NCBI GenBank assembly: GCA_964533735.1
Contig: CAZHMD010000010.1
Location: 1 to 64,000 of the forward strand
Origin: UBA6107 sp964533735
Lineage (GTDB): Bacteria; Chloroflexota; Anaerolineae; Anaerolineales; Anaerolineaceae
Length of the DNA: 64,000 nt
Direction: 5' to 3'
Below, piece after piece: positions 25,905 to 34,903 of this stretch (position 1 is the stretch's first letter; each line of letters begins with the position of its first letter). The notes beneath the pieces were generated by a model. The model was not told the DNA's origin, did no database searches, and saw nothing but the letters and a program-made list of their open reading frames with translations. Made by a program: the position numbers and the translations under genes.

Positions 25905-25990
25905 AAATTGATTCGTTTTCCATTCGAACCCACTTTTAAATTAAAACAAAAACGAATCATCAAATCCCGCAATACCCTTCCAAGGAGTCC

Positions 25991-26629
25991 ATGCCCCTCA
26001 TCATCCGCCCCGAAAACCTGGATGATTACCACCACACCGAGCTCATCACCCAGCGTGCCTTCTGGAACCTGTACGTCCCCGGCTGCAATGAACATCTATT
26101 AGTGCGCAAGCTGCGCACTGATCCCGCCTACCTCCCCGAACTCAGCCGTGTCGCCGAACTCGACGGCGCAATCGTCGGTACCATCATGTACACCCGCTCA
26201 ACCGTCGTCGATGGCGACGCCGCCCACGACGTGCTTACCTTCGGACCACTGTGCGTCGAACCCTCCCTGCAGAAGACCGGCATCGGCGCCCGCCTGATGC
26301 AGGAAACATTCCAGCTCGCCCGGGATGCCGGTTATAAAGCCATCATCATCTTCGGCGAGCCGGGTTATTACCCGCGCTTCGGCTTCGTCCCCTGTGAGCG
26401 CTTCGGCATCACCACCGCCGATGGCAAAAATTTCGACGCCTTCATGGCGCTCGAACTCGTCCCTGGAGGATTAACCGGCGTGCACGGCAAATTCCACGCT
26501 GCGGCGGTCTTCGAGGACCTCCCCGACGCAGAAGTGGAAGAATTCAACAAGCAATTCCCTTACATGGAAAAACTGCGCCTGACCGGTCAGTGGGGCTACG
26601 AGGAAAACAAAGACCTGCCCATCACCTAG
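25991..26629 (+). CDS. GNAT-family N-acetyltransferase
   Basis: 212 residues. AELDGAIVGTIMYTRS and the acetyl-CoA loop LCVEPSLQKTGIGARLMQETFQLARDAGYKAIIIFGEPGYYPRFGFVP are the classical YhbS-like GNAT core (QxxGIG). It transfers acetyl from acetyl-CoA to an unknown amine. The C-terminal extension (about 60 residues) is typical of the FeP...F YhbS group. AAGGAGTCC precedes the ATG. Monocistronic, convergent with the following gene. Confidence 0.92.
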   Translation: MPLIIRPENLDDYHHTELITQRAFWNLYVPGCNEHLLVRKLRTDPAYLPELSRVAELDGAIVGTIMYTRSTVVDGDAAHDVLTFGPLCVEPSLQKTGIGARLMQETFQLARDAGYKAIIIFGEPGYYPRFGFVPCERFGITTADGKNFDAFMALELVPGGLTGVHGKFHAAAVFEDLPDAEVEEFNKQFPYMEKLRLTGQWGYEENKDLPIT

Positions 26630-26642
26630 ACCGCCTTCACGC

Positions 26643-27206
26643 TTATGGGCAATCCGGCAGGCACGCCTTCACTTCCTTCAGGTCAGCCTGCAGCGCGTCC
26701 AGATACTTCGCCGCGCTTTCGGCATACATCGTCGCGTATTCGTAGGCTCCCCACGCCGAGGGTACGGCGGTGTAGTACAGCGCGTTCAGGTAACTCACGT
26801 AATCCTTCTTGGCAGTCTCCAGGCACGCCGGCACCACCAGATTCTGGGCAGCGCGTTTGTTCTTCATGATCTCGCTCAGGTGTTTGCTCGAAATGTAATT
26901 TTCCGCCAGGATGTTCAGCGTGTCGCGGTGACTCCTGGCCACAATGCGCGTAAAACGCTGCACGCTCGTGCGCGAACATACCGCCGGATCGGGCAGCGGC
27001 ACCGGCAGGGATCGATACACGATGAACGCCGCCACCGCCAGCGCAAGCACGATCAGCGCGATCTTCGTCTCGGAATATGGAGAAACCTTCGGGTCGTATT
27101 CGAAAACCGAACCGCATCTGGGGCAGCGTTCATCCCCGTTGTCTGTCAGCCGCTTGCATACCTTGCATCGCTTCATCTGCCCGCTCTTGTTCGGATTTTC
27201 CCCCAT
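26643..27206 (-). CDS. Zinc-ribbon membrane-anchored protein, unknown function
   Basis: 187 residues. A four-Cys zinc ribbon (CKVC...CPRC, about 14-34) is followed by one membrane helix (IALIVLALAVAAFIVY) and an exported helical domain with Cys residues near both ends. I do not recognise the outer domain. A perfect TATAAT overlaps the first ATG; if it is a -10 box, translation must begin at the second ATG (MKRCKVC, ten codons later). It ends 13 bases from the convergent GNAT gene. Confidence 0.7.
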   Translation of the reverse strand: MGENPNKSGQMKRCKVCKRLTDNGDERCPRCGSVFEYDPKVSPYSETKIALIVLALAVAAFIVYRSLPVPLPDPAVCSRTSVQRFTRIVARSHRDTLNILAENYISSKHLSEIMKNKRAAQNLVVPACLETAKKDYVSYLNALYYTAVPSAWGAYEYATMYAESAAKYLDALQADLKEVKACLPDCP

Positions 27207-27298
27207 TATAAGTCACTGCGGAGTCTTTAAATACGGTAATTCTATTTTATTGTGGTTGAATGTACAATTACAGTACATTATTATCCAGGGGGCAAATA

Positions 27299-28177
27299 AT
27301 GATGTTCACCAGAAACAAGGTTATCCCTCTTCTGCTTTTATTTTTTCTTTTTATTGGCTTAACATGCTTCATTTACACTTTTTTACCTGTGATTGAACAC
27401 TGGCATGATATATTTCGGCCAGCTGCGTTAAATTTGCTCAAATTGGAGAATCCGTTCAATGTTGAAAAGTTTTTCAACCCCCCGTGGGCATTAGCGTTCA
27501 TTCTTCCGTTTGCTCTATTGCCTGAAAGGCTCGGAAATGCCTTATATGCTGCCACCTCCTTGTTTGGGTTTGGCTATGCAGCTTACAGGTTTGGCGCCAA
27601 ACCCGTGGCGATCATCGCGTTTTTAACACTACCTTTTACTTTGTACAATGCAGTCCAGGTGAATGTCGATTGGCTGGTGGTAATTGGAGCAACCCTTCCC
27701 CCCCAAATCGGGCTTTTTTTAGTTTTACTTAAACCACAACTGGGAATATTTATTGCATTCTATTGGTTTGTTCAAATTTGGAGGGAAGAAGGTTGGAAAT
27801 CTGTTTTGAAGGTATTTAGCCCGGTTCTATTAGCTTTTATCCTTTCATTTGTTATTTTTGGAAATTACTTTACCAAGGCAGGTTTTTTGTTTCTTGCAAA
27901 GAATAAGAATTTTTGGCCTTATTCCTTACCAATTGGATTGGTTTTCTTAATCTTTTCTTTACTCAAAAAGAAACCCGGGTTGTCCCTCTCTAGTTCCCCG
28001 TTTCTAGCCCCATATATCCAATCTTATTCCTGGCCAATTGGTTTAATTGGGCTGTTCCCGAACCAATACGCTTTTTATTTAGCAACTATCGGTTTATGGG
28101 TGATTTTTTCAGTAAAATTTCAATGGATGTGGGATTTATTTTCCAGTTTTTTTAATTATCCCGGCTTTTCGAAGTAA
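27299..28177 (+). CDS. GT87/DUF2029-like membrane protein
   Basis: About 292 residues with eight or more hydrophobic segments. The block DIFRPAALNLLKLENPFNVEKFFNPPWALAFILPFALLP resembles the first-loop region of DUF2029/GT87 polyprenyl-phosphate mannosyltransferases (YpaA-like), and LLKPQLGIFIAFYWF matches the KPq helix of that family. It is shorter than most GT87 enzymes. Codon use is AT-rich relative to neighbours. AGGGGGCAAATA precedes the ATG. Exact role unknown. Confidence 0.65.
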   Translation: MMFTRNKVIPLLLLFFLFIGLTCFIYTFLPVIEHWHDIFRPAALNLLKLENPFNVEKFFNPPWALAFILPFALLPERLGNALYAATSLFGFGYAAYRFGAKPVAIIAFLTLPFTLYNAVQVNVDWLVVIGATLPPQIGLFLVLLKPQLGIFIAFYWFVQIWREEGWKSVLKVFSPVLLAFILSFVIFGNYFTKAGFLFLAKNKNFWPYSLPIGLVFLIFSLLKKKPGLSLSSSPFLAPYIQSYSWPIGLIGLFPNQYAFYLATIGLWVIFSVKFQWMWDLFSSFFNYPGFSK

Positions 28178-28354
28178 TGTTAGATTGAATCTCGGGCTAC
28201 CCGGGTATTTACCTTATTGATTTACTTACCCTATTGTCAACATATACTGTAGAAAATCTCCACAAGCAAGGTCGACAATTCCATTATTCCCCCCACAAAA
28301 GATAAATAATAGGAGTAAAATTGTCCTAATATATGGTTGAAACAGGAGGATAAA

Positions 28355-28780
28355 ATGGATTTTTCATCACTTAATTGGTTTGCAATTCTGGTGTGTGTTG
28401 TCATCAGCATGGCCAGCGGTTCGCTGTGGTACAACCCCAAAACCTTCTTCCCCATCTGGTGGAAGGGCATCGGCAAAAAGGAGGGGGAAACCCCCGGTCA
28501 AAGTAACATGGCGCTCACCTGGGGGCTTACCATCCTTGCCTCGCTCGTCCAGGCAGTTGCCATGGCATTCGTCATCAACTACGTCGCCGAAAAGTCCGGC
28601 AGCATGAGCCTGCTCATCGGTGCCGGCGTGGGCTTCATGCTCTGGTGCGGCTTCATCGCCCCCACCTACCTGGTCAACAAGCTCTTCGCCGGGCATGGAC
28701 TCAAGGTCTGGGCTATTGAAGTTGGCAATCACCTGCTCAATTTTGTTCTTTTCGGCGCCGTTTTGGGTATCTGGCGCTAA
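28355..28780 (+). CDS. DUF1761-family membrane protein
   Basis: 141 residues with four hydrophobic segments. The opening NWFAILVCVVISMASGSLWYNPKTFFPIWW and the later GFMLWCGFIAPTYLVNKLFAG match DUF1761, a family of small integral membrane proteins of unknown function. AGGAGGATAAA gives a strong ribosome-binding site. The SnoaL-like gene follows 16 bases later. Confidence 0.85.
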   Translation: MDFSSLNWFAILVCVVISMASGSLWYNPKTFFPIWWKGIGKKEGETPGQSNMALTWGLTILASLVQAVAMAFVINYVAEKSGSMSLLIGAGVGFMLWCGFIAPTYLVNKLFAGHGLKVWAIEVGNHLLNFVLFGAVLGIWR

Positions 28781-28795
28781 GGGTAGAACAGTCCC

Positions 28796-29170
28796 ATGTC
28801 CGCGCAGGGCACTGAACGGGTATTAAAGGATTTCCTCGCAGCCTTCAACCGCCACGATCTGGACGCCATCATGAGCTATTTCGCCGAGGACTGCGTCTTC
28901 TACATGCCGCGCGGTACCGGCCCCCGCGGGGATCGTTATACCGGTAAAGCCGAAGTTCGCGCGGGTCTGGCAAAGCGCTTTGAGGGTATCCCCGACGTCC
29001 ATTATGGAGAGGATAAGCACTGGGTCTGCGGTGATCTCGGCGTCTCCGAGTGGACCCTCACCGGCACCTCCACAGCCGGGCAATCCATCGAGGTGCGCGG
29101 CGTGGACCTGCTGGAATTTGCCGCCGGCAAGATCATCCGCAAGGATTCTTTCTGGAAGATACTGGGGTGA
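28796..29170 (+). CDS. SnoaL-like / NTF2-fold protein
   Basis: 124 residues. VLKDFLAAFNRHDLDAIMSYFAEDCVFYMPRG, then YTGKAEVRAGLAKRFEGIPD and the closing strands GVDLLEFAAGKIIRKDSFW, are typical of the nuclear transport factor 2 superfamily (ketosteroid-isomerase-like cone). Members act as small-molecule isomerases, hydrolases or binding proteins; the substrate cannot be predicted. Likely co-transcribed with the DUF1761 gene and ended by the hairpin in the following repeat. Confidence 0.85.
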   Translation: MSAQGTERVLKDFLAAFNRHDLDAIMSYFAEDCVFYMPRGTGPRGDRYTGKAEVRAGLAKRFEGIPDVHYGEDKHWVCGDLGVSEWTLTGTSTAGQSIEVRGVDLLEFAAGKIIRKDSFWKILG

Positions 29171-29199
29171 CCCGTCTGCAGTAAACTGGTACAACACCG

Positions 29200-29297
29200 C
29201 ACGCTAAAAGTTCGTGTAATCGAAAAAACCGCAAATACTTGCCAAATTGGCAGGTTTTTGCCTTTAAATTCGCCAAACAGGCAAGTTGTATTTTGAC
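29200..29297. repeat. Dispersed repeat, copy C, with terminator-like hairpin
   Basis: Contains ACTTGCCAAATTGGCAGG followed by TTTTTG (stem TGCCA/TGGCA), then AAATTCGCCAAACAGGCAAG and TTGTATTTT, closely matching copy B. It directly follows the SnoaL-like gene and may terminate it. The interval to the next gene (about 240 bases) has no other feature I can support. Confidence 0.75.
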
Positions 29298-29534
29298 CAA
29301 AATCTGCAATACTTAAGTATGCGCTATTCTTTATTTCCTCCCTCCTCGCTCGTCAGTAGATTGGAATTGTTTTTAATTGTTCCTTGTTTCAAAACAAAAA
29401 ACAAATCAATTTCTTGTTGTGCGTCCTCAACCACCGGGTGTTTTTGGACGGTTAGTGAGAATCAGCCGTGTCATTCACCGCTCAACCCGCTCCCTGAATC
29501 CTTATCATAGAGGAAACCTGTCCCTGGGGATTGA

Positions 29535-31157
29535 ATGAATATCCATTCCAAACATTTCCACCTGCTAACCGCCTTTCTCATCGCCGTCCTCGTCTTTATC
29601 CTTTTGCTCACAACGGTCAAGGATATCGGCCTCACCTGGGATGAACCCGCCTATATCAATGCCTCCAACTCCTACATGCAGTGGGCTGATCTCGCCTTCA
29701 AAGATCCCCGGGCTGCCTTCTCGGAAGTGGCGCTGACTCAATACTGGAAAGTCAATAGTGAGCATCCCCCAGTGGATAAAATCTGGACGGGGCTGGTCTG
29801 GCGATTAACCAGAGGCTTAACCGATGACCTGACCGCTCACCGTATCGGCAATATGCTCCTCGTCGCGCTCATGGCTGCCCTGCTCTACCTTTGGGTCACC
29901 AAATACTACGGGCAGATCGCCGGCTTTGCCGCTGTGGCTGCGCTCCTCAGCATGCCGCGCTTCTTCTTCCATGCCCACCTCGCCTCCCTGGATGTCCCCG
30001 CCGCGTTTTCCATCCTTCTCCTCACGTTCCTCTTCTGGGAGACGCGCGACCGCAAAGGCTGGGCATGGGGGCTGCTCCTCGGTCTCGCCTGGGGGTTTGC
30101 CCTCGCCACCAAGATCAACGCCATCTTCGTGCCCTTTCCATTATTCATCTGGTGGCTTAGCTTCCGCCGGGATCGGGTGCTCTTTTTGCGCTTTATCCTT
30201 ATGGGCATCGTCGCCATTCCGGTATTTTTTGCGGCTTGGCCCTGGTTGTATACCGACACATTCAGCCACCTGGGTTCCTATCTCGCTTTCGTCACTGTCA
30301 ACCACTGGCAGATTGGTCAGTTTTACCTTGGGCAGTTCTATATGCCTCCCCCCAGGCACTTTGGATTTGTCATGGTCTGGGCGGTGATTCCCATCACCAT
30401 CACCTTGCTCTACTTCCTCGGGGTAATCTTCAACGCACGGGCTCGCGCTGATAAAGGACTGGCATGGCTTCTGTTCCTCTCCGCCCTCACCCCCATCCTC
30501 GCCATCGCCATCAGCAAAAGCATCGTCTACGATAATGAACGTATGTTCATGGCGGCGTTTCCTTTCCTTGCCGGGCTTGCCGGCGCTGGTTTTGGTCTTC
30601 TGCTCTCGAAATGGCAGTTAATATCCGCCCGCTGGAAGAGTAAATTCCTCCGCCTCGCTGGCGGCATCATGCTGGTAGTCGTCTGCCTCGCTCCGCAGCT
30701 CGTCACCATGGTCCGGCTGTATCCGCATTACCTCTCGTATTACGCTGAAGGCGTTGGCGGGGTCGCCGGAGCCAGCCGCATTGGCCTCGAAACCACCTAC
30801 TGGTGTGAGGGTTATGCCATCGCCCTGCCCATTTTGAATGAAAAAGCCCACCCCGGTGATATCATCTGGGCAGACCCGTGGAGCCATGATGTACTCTTTT
30901 ACTATCAATCCGTTGGCCGCCTACGCAGCGACCTGGTGATCGCTGTTCCGCCTGGCGCAATGCCGCCTCTCGGGTTTCCATCCGCCATGATCACCTCAAT
31001 GGACTCTGCGGACTGGTACATCTTCCAGCACCGCCAGACCACTCTGGGGAATCGCCAGTCCAAAGACCCCATCGCCCTCACCCTGGAACGCAAACTCTTG
31101 GTTTATGAATTTGCTTTTGAAGGCGTTCCCATTCTCTCCCTCTACTCCTCCCCCTGA
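29535..31157 (+). CDS. Membrane glycosyltransferase, GT39/ArnT-like
   Basis: 540 residues with about ten to eleven helices. The first loop holds GLTWDEPAYINASNSYMQW, the acidic residue pair (D-E) expected for catalysis in GT-C enzymes, followed by NSEHPPVDKIWTGLVWRLT, the HPP motif of the GT39-like family. The soluble tail is about 100 residues. It should transfer a sugar from a lipid-linked donor on the outer membrane face; the acceptor is unknown. The ATG has GGGGATTG upstream. It is a distant counterpart of the gene at 0.5-2.4 kb. Confidence 0.85.
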   Translation: MNIHSKHFHLLTAFLIAVLVFILLLTTVKDIGLTWDEPAYINASNSYMQWADLAFKDPRAAFSEVALTQYWKVNSEHPPVDKIWTGLVWRLTRGLTDDLTAHRIGNMLLVALMAALLYLWVTKYYGQIAGFAAVAALLSMPRFFFHAHLASLDVPAAFSILLLTFLFWETRDRKGWAWGLLLGLAWGFALATKINAIFVPFPLFIWWLSFRRDRVLFLRFILMGIVAIPVFFAAWPWLYTDTFSHLGSYLAFVTVNHWQIGQFYLGQFYMPPPRHFGFVMVWAVIPITITLLYFLGVIFNARARADKGLAWLLFLSALTPILAIAISKSIVYDNERMFMAAFPFLAGLAGAGFGLLLSKWQLISARWKSKFLRLAGGIMLVVVCLAPQLVTMVRLYPHYLSYYAEGVGGVAGASRIGLETTYWCEGYAIALPILNEKAHPGDIIWADPWSHDVLFYYQSVGRLRSDLVIAVPPGAMPPLGFPSAMITSMDSADWYIFQHRQTTLGNRQSKDPIALTLERKLLVYEFAFEGVPILSLYSSP

Positions 31158-31185
31158 CCTGGGTTTTCGGAAATGATCAAATTGC

Positions 31186-31219
31186 ATCCTTTCCGTGTAT
31201 TCTGTGACTTCCGTGGTGA
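31186..31219. repeat. Dispersed mini-repeat (TTCCGTGTATTCTGTG type)
   Basis: TTCCGTGTATTCTGTGACTT then CCGTGGTGAA is a diverged copy of the element found in the 125-bp array and at 16.83 kb. The following spacer contains CGAATTACGGATTACG and CTCGATTCTCGTCTCTCG, also short-repeat-like. Confidence 0.5.
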
Positions 31220-31245
31220 AGGGGCATATCCCTAAGTTTGAAATT

Positions 31246-31275
31246 AAAAAAACCCGGAAGAATGACTCTTCCGGG
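31246..31275 (-). terminator. Terminator of the UbiA-cydA-cydB operon
   Basis: CCCGGAAGA pairs with TCTTCCGGG across a five-base loop; on the minus strand it is followed by a run of seven T. Confidence 0.85.
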
Positions 31276-31319
31276 CTACGAATTACGGATTACGTATCTC
31301 GATTCTCGTCTCTCGCGAT

Positions 31320-32336
31320 CTAATACACCAGTTTCTCCGCGTCCGCCGAGATGCGTTTGCGAAACACCCGGTATGTCCATGCCTGGTATAGCAGCACGAT
31401 CGGCACCATGATCGCCGCCACGATCGACATCACCTTCAGCGTGTACGCGCTCGAGGAGGCGTTGTAGATCGTCAGGTTGTTGACCGACGTTGTGCTCGAG
31501 ATCATCACGTTCGGGAAGAGCGCGATGAACAGGCTCGCCACGGTGAGCACGATCGCCAGCCCGGTGAGGATGAACGCCCAGCCTTCCCGCTTCATCCCTG
31601 CCAGCCACCTGGCCGCGATCAGTGCGATCACTGCCGCGAACGGCGCTACCACCACGCCGAATCCTTTGTTGCCGAAGGTCGTCGTTCCCGCCATCAGGTA
31701 GGAGAACCACGCGCCCGCCAGCACCAGTGCTGCCATCCAAACCAGCCCGCCGATTTTGGTAGCGCGCTCATGCAGTTCATCCGTCAGCTTCAACGAAAGG
31801 AAACTTGCCCCATGCAGCAGGAAAAGTCCCGCCACCGCCAGACCGCCCAGGATCGCCATCGGGTTCAGCAGCGTCCAGAACGTGCCGGTGTACATCTGCG
31901 TCCCATCGATCGGCACGCCCTTCACCAGGTTGGTGAAGACCACCCCCAGCAGGAATGGCGCCAGGAAACTGCACGCCATGATCGCCCAATCCCAGGTGTA
32001 GCGCCATTTGGGGTTGCCGATCTTGCTGCGGAACTCGAACGCCACCCCGCGGAAGATCAGCGCCACCAGCAGCAGGAACATGCCCAGGTAGAATCCGCTG
32101 AACATGGTGGCATACCAGCCCGGGAACGCCGCGAAGGTCGCTCCGCCCGCCACGATCAACCACACCTCGTTGCCGTCCCAGTGTGGTCCAATGGTATTGA
32201 TCACAGCCCGCCGTTCCACATCCTTCTTGCCCACGAAAGGCAGCAGCATGCCCACGCCGAAATCAAAGCCCTCGAGGAAGAAGTATCCCGAGTAAAGTAC
32301 CGCGATCAGTACGAACCAGAGGATATTGAGGTCCAT
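31320..32336 (-). CDS. cydB: Cytochrome bd ubiquinol/menaquinol oxidase subunit II
   Basis: 338 residues, nine helices. The opening ILWFVLIAVLYSGYFFLEGFDFGVGMLLPF and GPHWDGNEVWLIVAGGATFAAFP are diagnostic. CydB stabilises the haem-bearing subunit CydA in a terminal oxidase with high oxygen affinity. The start codon overlaps the cydA stop (TAATG), so the two are translated together. In an otherwise anaerobe-like gene set it probably removes oxygen or supports microaerobic respiration. Confidence 0.97.
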   Translation of the reverse strand: MDLNILWFVLIAVLYSGYFFLEGFDFGVGMLLPFVGKKDVERRAVINTIGPHWDGNEVWLIVAGGATFAAFPGWYATMFSGFYLGMFLLLVALIFRGVAFEFRSKIGNPKWRYTWDWAIMACSFLAPFLLGVVFTNLVKGVPIDGTQMYTGTFWTLLNPMAILGGLAVAGLFLLHGASFLSLKLTDELHERATKIGGLVWMAALVLAGAWFSYLMAGTTTFGNKGFGVVVAPFAAVIALIAARWLAGMKREGWAFILTGLAIVLTVASLFIALFPNVMISSTTSVNNLTIYNASSSAYTLKVMSIVAAIMVPIVLLYQAWTYRVFRKRISADAEKLVY

Positions 32337-33733
32337 TATTTGCCTCCTTCCGTTTCCGCTTCAGTGAATGTGGTGTCGTCCACCGGTACCGCTTCCATAT
32401 CGGCAGCCGCCAGCCCCATGCGTGCGAACTTGCGCAGCAGCACCACATCGAAGATCATCAACAGTCCGTATACCAGCACGAAACCGATCAGGCTGACCAG
32501 CACCGTGGCGGGGGTCAGGTTGGGGCTAACCGCGTCCTCGGTTTTCATCAACCCGGTCACGATCCACGGCTGCCTTGCGTTCTCGGTCAGCAGCCAGCCG
32601 GCGGTGTTCGCCAGGTACGGCAGCGCCATACCGAGCGTCAGCCAGCGCATGGCTTTCAGCCACTTGGGCGGGAACTTGCGCGCGTACAACAACGCGATCA
32701 GCGCCAGCCCTACCATCAAAAAGCCCAGTCCTACCATCACGCGGAACATCCAGTAATCCAGTGCCACCAGGGGCACGTAATCTCCCGCACCGTATTGCTC
32801 TTCATACCTCGCTTGTATGTTGTTGATGCCTTCCACCTCGCCGGAAAACTTGAAGTAATACAGAAAGCTCAACGCCTTGGGGATCTTGATCTCCCACACC
32901 ACTTCCTTGCCGGTTTTGTCGAACAGCGCCACCATCGACCAATCCGCGGGGTCTTGCGTTTCGTAATGCGCCTCGGATGCCGCAGCAGCCATCGGCTGCA
33001 CTTCGCGCAGCAGCACTCCCTGTGCGTGCCCGATCACCCCCACCGAGATCGTGGCTATGACCGCAACGATTGCCGCCAGTCTGAACGACAACTTAAAGGC
33101 ATCATCCTCGGTCTTCTTCACCAGGTGGTACACGCTGATGCCCATCATGAAGAATGCCGCCGTCACCAGTCCGGCAGCGATGGTATGACCGAACAGGAAC
33201 CACGCGCGCGAATTGAGCAGCAGGGCTCCAAAATCCACCATCTGCGCCCGTCCGTCCACGATCGCGAATCCCACCGGAGCTTGCATGAAGCCGTTCGCCA
33301 CTAGTATCCAGAATCCGCTCAGCGTTCCTCCGAGCGCTACCAGTACCATCACCGCAGCATGCAGTTTCTTTGAGAGTTTCTCCCAACCGAAGATCCACAC
33401 ACCCAGCAGCGTGGATTCGAGGAAGAATGCCAGCAGTCCTTCGATCGCTAGCGGTGCGCCAAACACATCGCCCACAAAGCGCGAGTACTCCGACCAGTTC
33501 ATGCCAAACTGGAACTCCATCACGATGCCCGTCACCACTCCCATGGCATAGTTGATCAAAAAGAGTTTGCCGAAGAATTTGGTCAGTTTCCTGTAGGTTT
33601 CACTCTTCTTGCGCACGTACAGGATCTCCAGGATGGCCACCAGCCACCCCAGCCCCAGTGTGAGTGGTACAAAGAAGAAATGGTAGATGATCGTGAGCGC
33701 GAATTGCCACCTAGAGAGCAGCACCAGGTCCAT
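32336..33733 (-). CDS. cydA: Cytochrome bd oxidase subunit I
   Basis: 465 residues. SRWQFALTIIYHFFFVPLTLG carries the first haem-ligand His, FGMNWSEYSRFVGDVFGAPLAIEGLLAFFLESTLLG is the family signature, and the Q-loop is short, as in Gram-positive and other non-proteobacterial enzymes. It binds haems b558, b595 and d and oxidises quinol. It stands between a UbiA prenyltransferase and cydB on the same strand with short gaps. Confidence 0.97.
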   Translation of the reverse strand: MDLVLLSRWQFALTIIYHFFFVPLTLGLGWLVAILEILYVRKKSETYRKLTKFFGKLFLINYAMGVVTGIVMEFQFGMNWSEYSRFVGDVFGAPLAIEGLLAFFLESTLLGVWIFGWEKLSKKLHAAVMVLVALGGTLSGFWILVANGFMQAPVGFAIVDGRAQMVDFGALLLNSRAWFLFGHTIAAGLVTAAFFMMGISVYHLVKKTEDDAFKLSFRLAAIVAVIATISVGVIGHAQGVLLREVQPMAAAASEAHYETQDPADWSMVALFDKTGKEVVWEIKIPKALSFLYYFKFSGEVEGINNIQARYEEQYGAGDYVPLVALDYWMFRVMVGLGFLMVGLALIALLYARKFPPKWLKAMRWLTLGMALPYLANTAGWLLTENARQPWIVTGLMKTEDAVSPNLTPATVLVSLIGFVLVYGLLMIFDVVLLRKFARMGLAAADMEAVPVDDTTFTEAETEGGK

Positions 33734-33754
33734 AATGCCTCCTTGAAAGAGTAT

Positions 33755-34795
33755 CTAACGTGCCGGCCAGAAAGCAGGCAGCAGCAGCCGTAATACAACA
33801 TCCACGATCAGCCCCAGCACGAACAGGTTGCTGAAGAGCCGGTTGTGGTAGAACGCGAAGCCTGAGAACCAGGTCGGCCAGAACTTCCATTCCGCCGGGG
33901 GTTCCGAAGGTCTCGGTTTCAATAACACCATGAAGGCATACAGGGCGCGCTTGCCGGCAAACAGCACCAGTAGCATCACCGGGGTGAAGTAATGCGAGAT
34001 GAAGATGAGGTACAGGATCACCAGGTAGATGAGTGCGATCACTGCCATGTTCACATAGCGCGCTGCCTTTTCGCCGATCACCACCGGTAGTGTGCCCACC
34101 TTCTTCTTTTTGTCTTCAGGAGACTTGTCGATGTGTTTGCCCAGGTTGATGCTCACCACACTCAACCCGAACGGTACGCCCGCCAGCGCCACCTGCCATA
34201 CCGCCGGCGTGAAGTCCTTCGCCAGCACCAGGTAAACACCCGCCACCAGGATCGGTCCCCAGATGAGGAATATGGCAAGCTCCCCCAGTGCGATGTGTTT
34301 GAGCGGCCAGGTGTAGAACAGCAGCACCAGGATGCCAAAAGCGAACAGCCCGATCACCCACGGGGCAAAGTTGGTGTAGAAGAGCGCGTACACCCCTGCG
34401 CACATCGCCAGAAAACCGCTCACTATAAACCAGGTCAGCTGCTGCTTCTTCGTCCAGAACTCCTGCACCAGCGGGTGCACCCCGTACTGTGTGCGGAAGT
34501 AGTTGTCGCTGTCGATGCCGCGAGAGAAATCCGTGTAGTCATTCAGCAGGTTGTTCGTGCCATGAGCGATGAACAAGCCGAACGTCACGATCAAAAAGGG
34601 CAGCACAGCGAAAATGCCGTCACGGATCGCCAGCAGCCCGCCGATCACGCACGAATAGAGAGTCACAATGGTCACCCCTGATCGCGTGGCGACGAACCAC
34701 TTGGAGAGCGCGTCCAGCTTCTCCCATTCCTCCCTGGTTTCCATCTTCACCAGGCCTGAAAGCGCCTTTTTCCACATCCCCAGGTTAACAGCCAT
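33755..34795 (-). CDS. UbiA-family prenyltransferase (MenA-like)
   Basis: 346 residues with eight to nine helices. The first Asp-rich motif is NNLLNDYTDFSRG and the second is in GKHIDKSPEDKKKKVGTLPVVIGEKAAR, both expected for polyprenyl-diphosphate binding. MenA (1,4-dihydroxy-2-naphthoate polyprenyltransferase) is the closest type by layout, and leading the cydAB operon supports a role in quinone supply for the oxidase. The N-terminal extension of about 35 residues is unusual. GGGAGGGAG precedes the ATG. A strict MenA assignment is not certain. Confidence 0.85.
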   Translation of the reverse strand: MAVNLGMWKKALSGLVKMETREEWEKLDALSKWFVATRSGVTIVTLYSCVIGGLLAIRDGIFAVLPFLIVTFGLFIAHGTNNLLNDYTDFSRGIDSDNYFRTQYGVHPLVQEFWTKKQQLTWFIVSGFLAMCAGVYALFYTNFAPWVIGLFAFGILVLLFYTWPLKHIALGELAIFLIWGPILVAGVYLVLAKDFTPAVWQVALAGVPFGLSVVSINLGKHIDKSPEDKKKKVGTLPVVIGEKAARYVNMAVIALIYLVILYLIFISHYFTPVMLLVLFAGKRALYAFMVLLKPRPSEPPAEWKFWPTWFSGFAFYHNRLFSNLFVLGLIVDVVLRLLLPAFWPAR

Positions 34796-34903
34796 AATTA
34801 CTTCTCCCTCCCGATAAAGGCAATCATATAAGGAACAATAAATTCATTTTAGCAAATTTCAGGAAAAATGCATCCGGCGGTTTGCCTTCTTGCCCGGCTC
34901 TGA

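Noticed and set aside
29286..29510. A 74-codon plus-strand frame after the SnoaL-like gene
   Set aside because: It begins within dispersed repeat copy C, has no ribosome-binding site, and its Cys/Ser/Pro-rich sequence does not look like a protein.
31770..32756. A 328-codon plus-strand frame opposite cydB/cydA
   Set aside because: Composition is basic and Gln/His-rich and it crosses the boundary of two clear cyd genes; it is a shadow.
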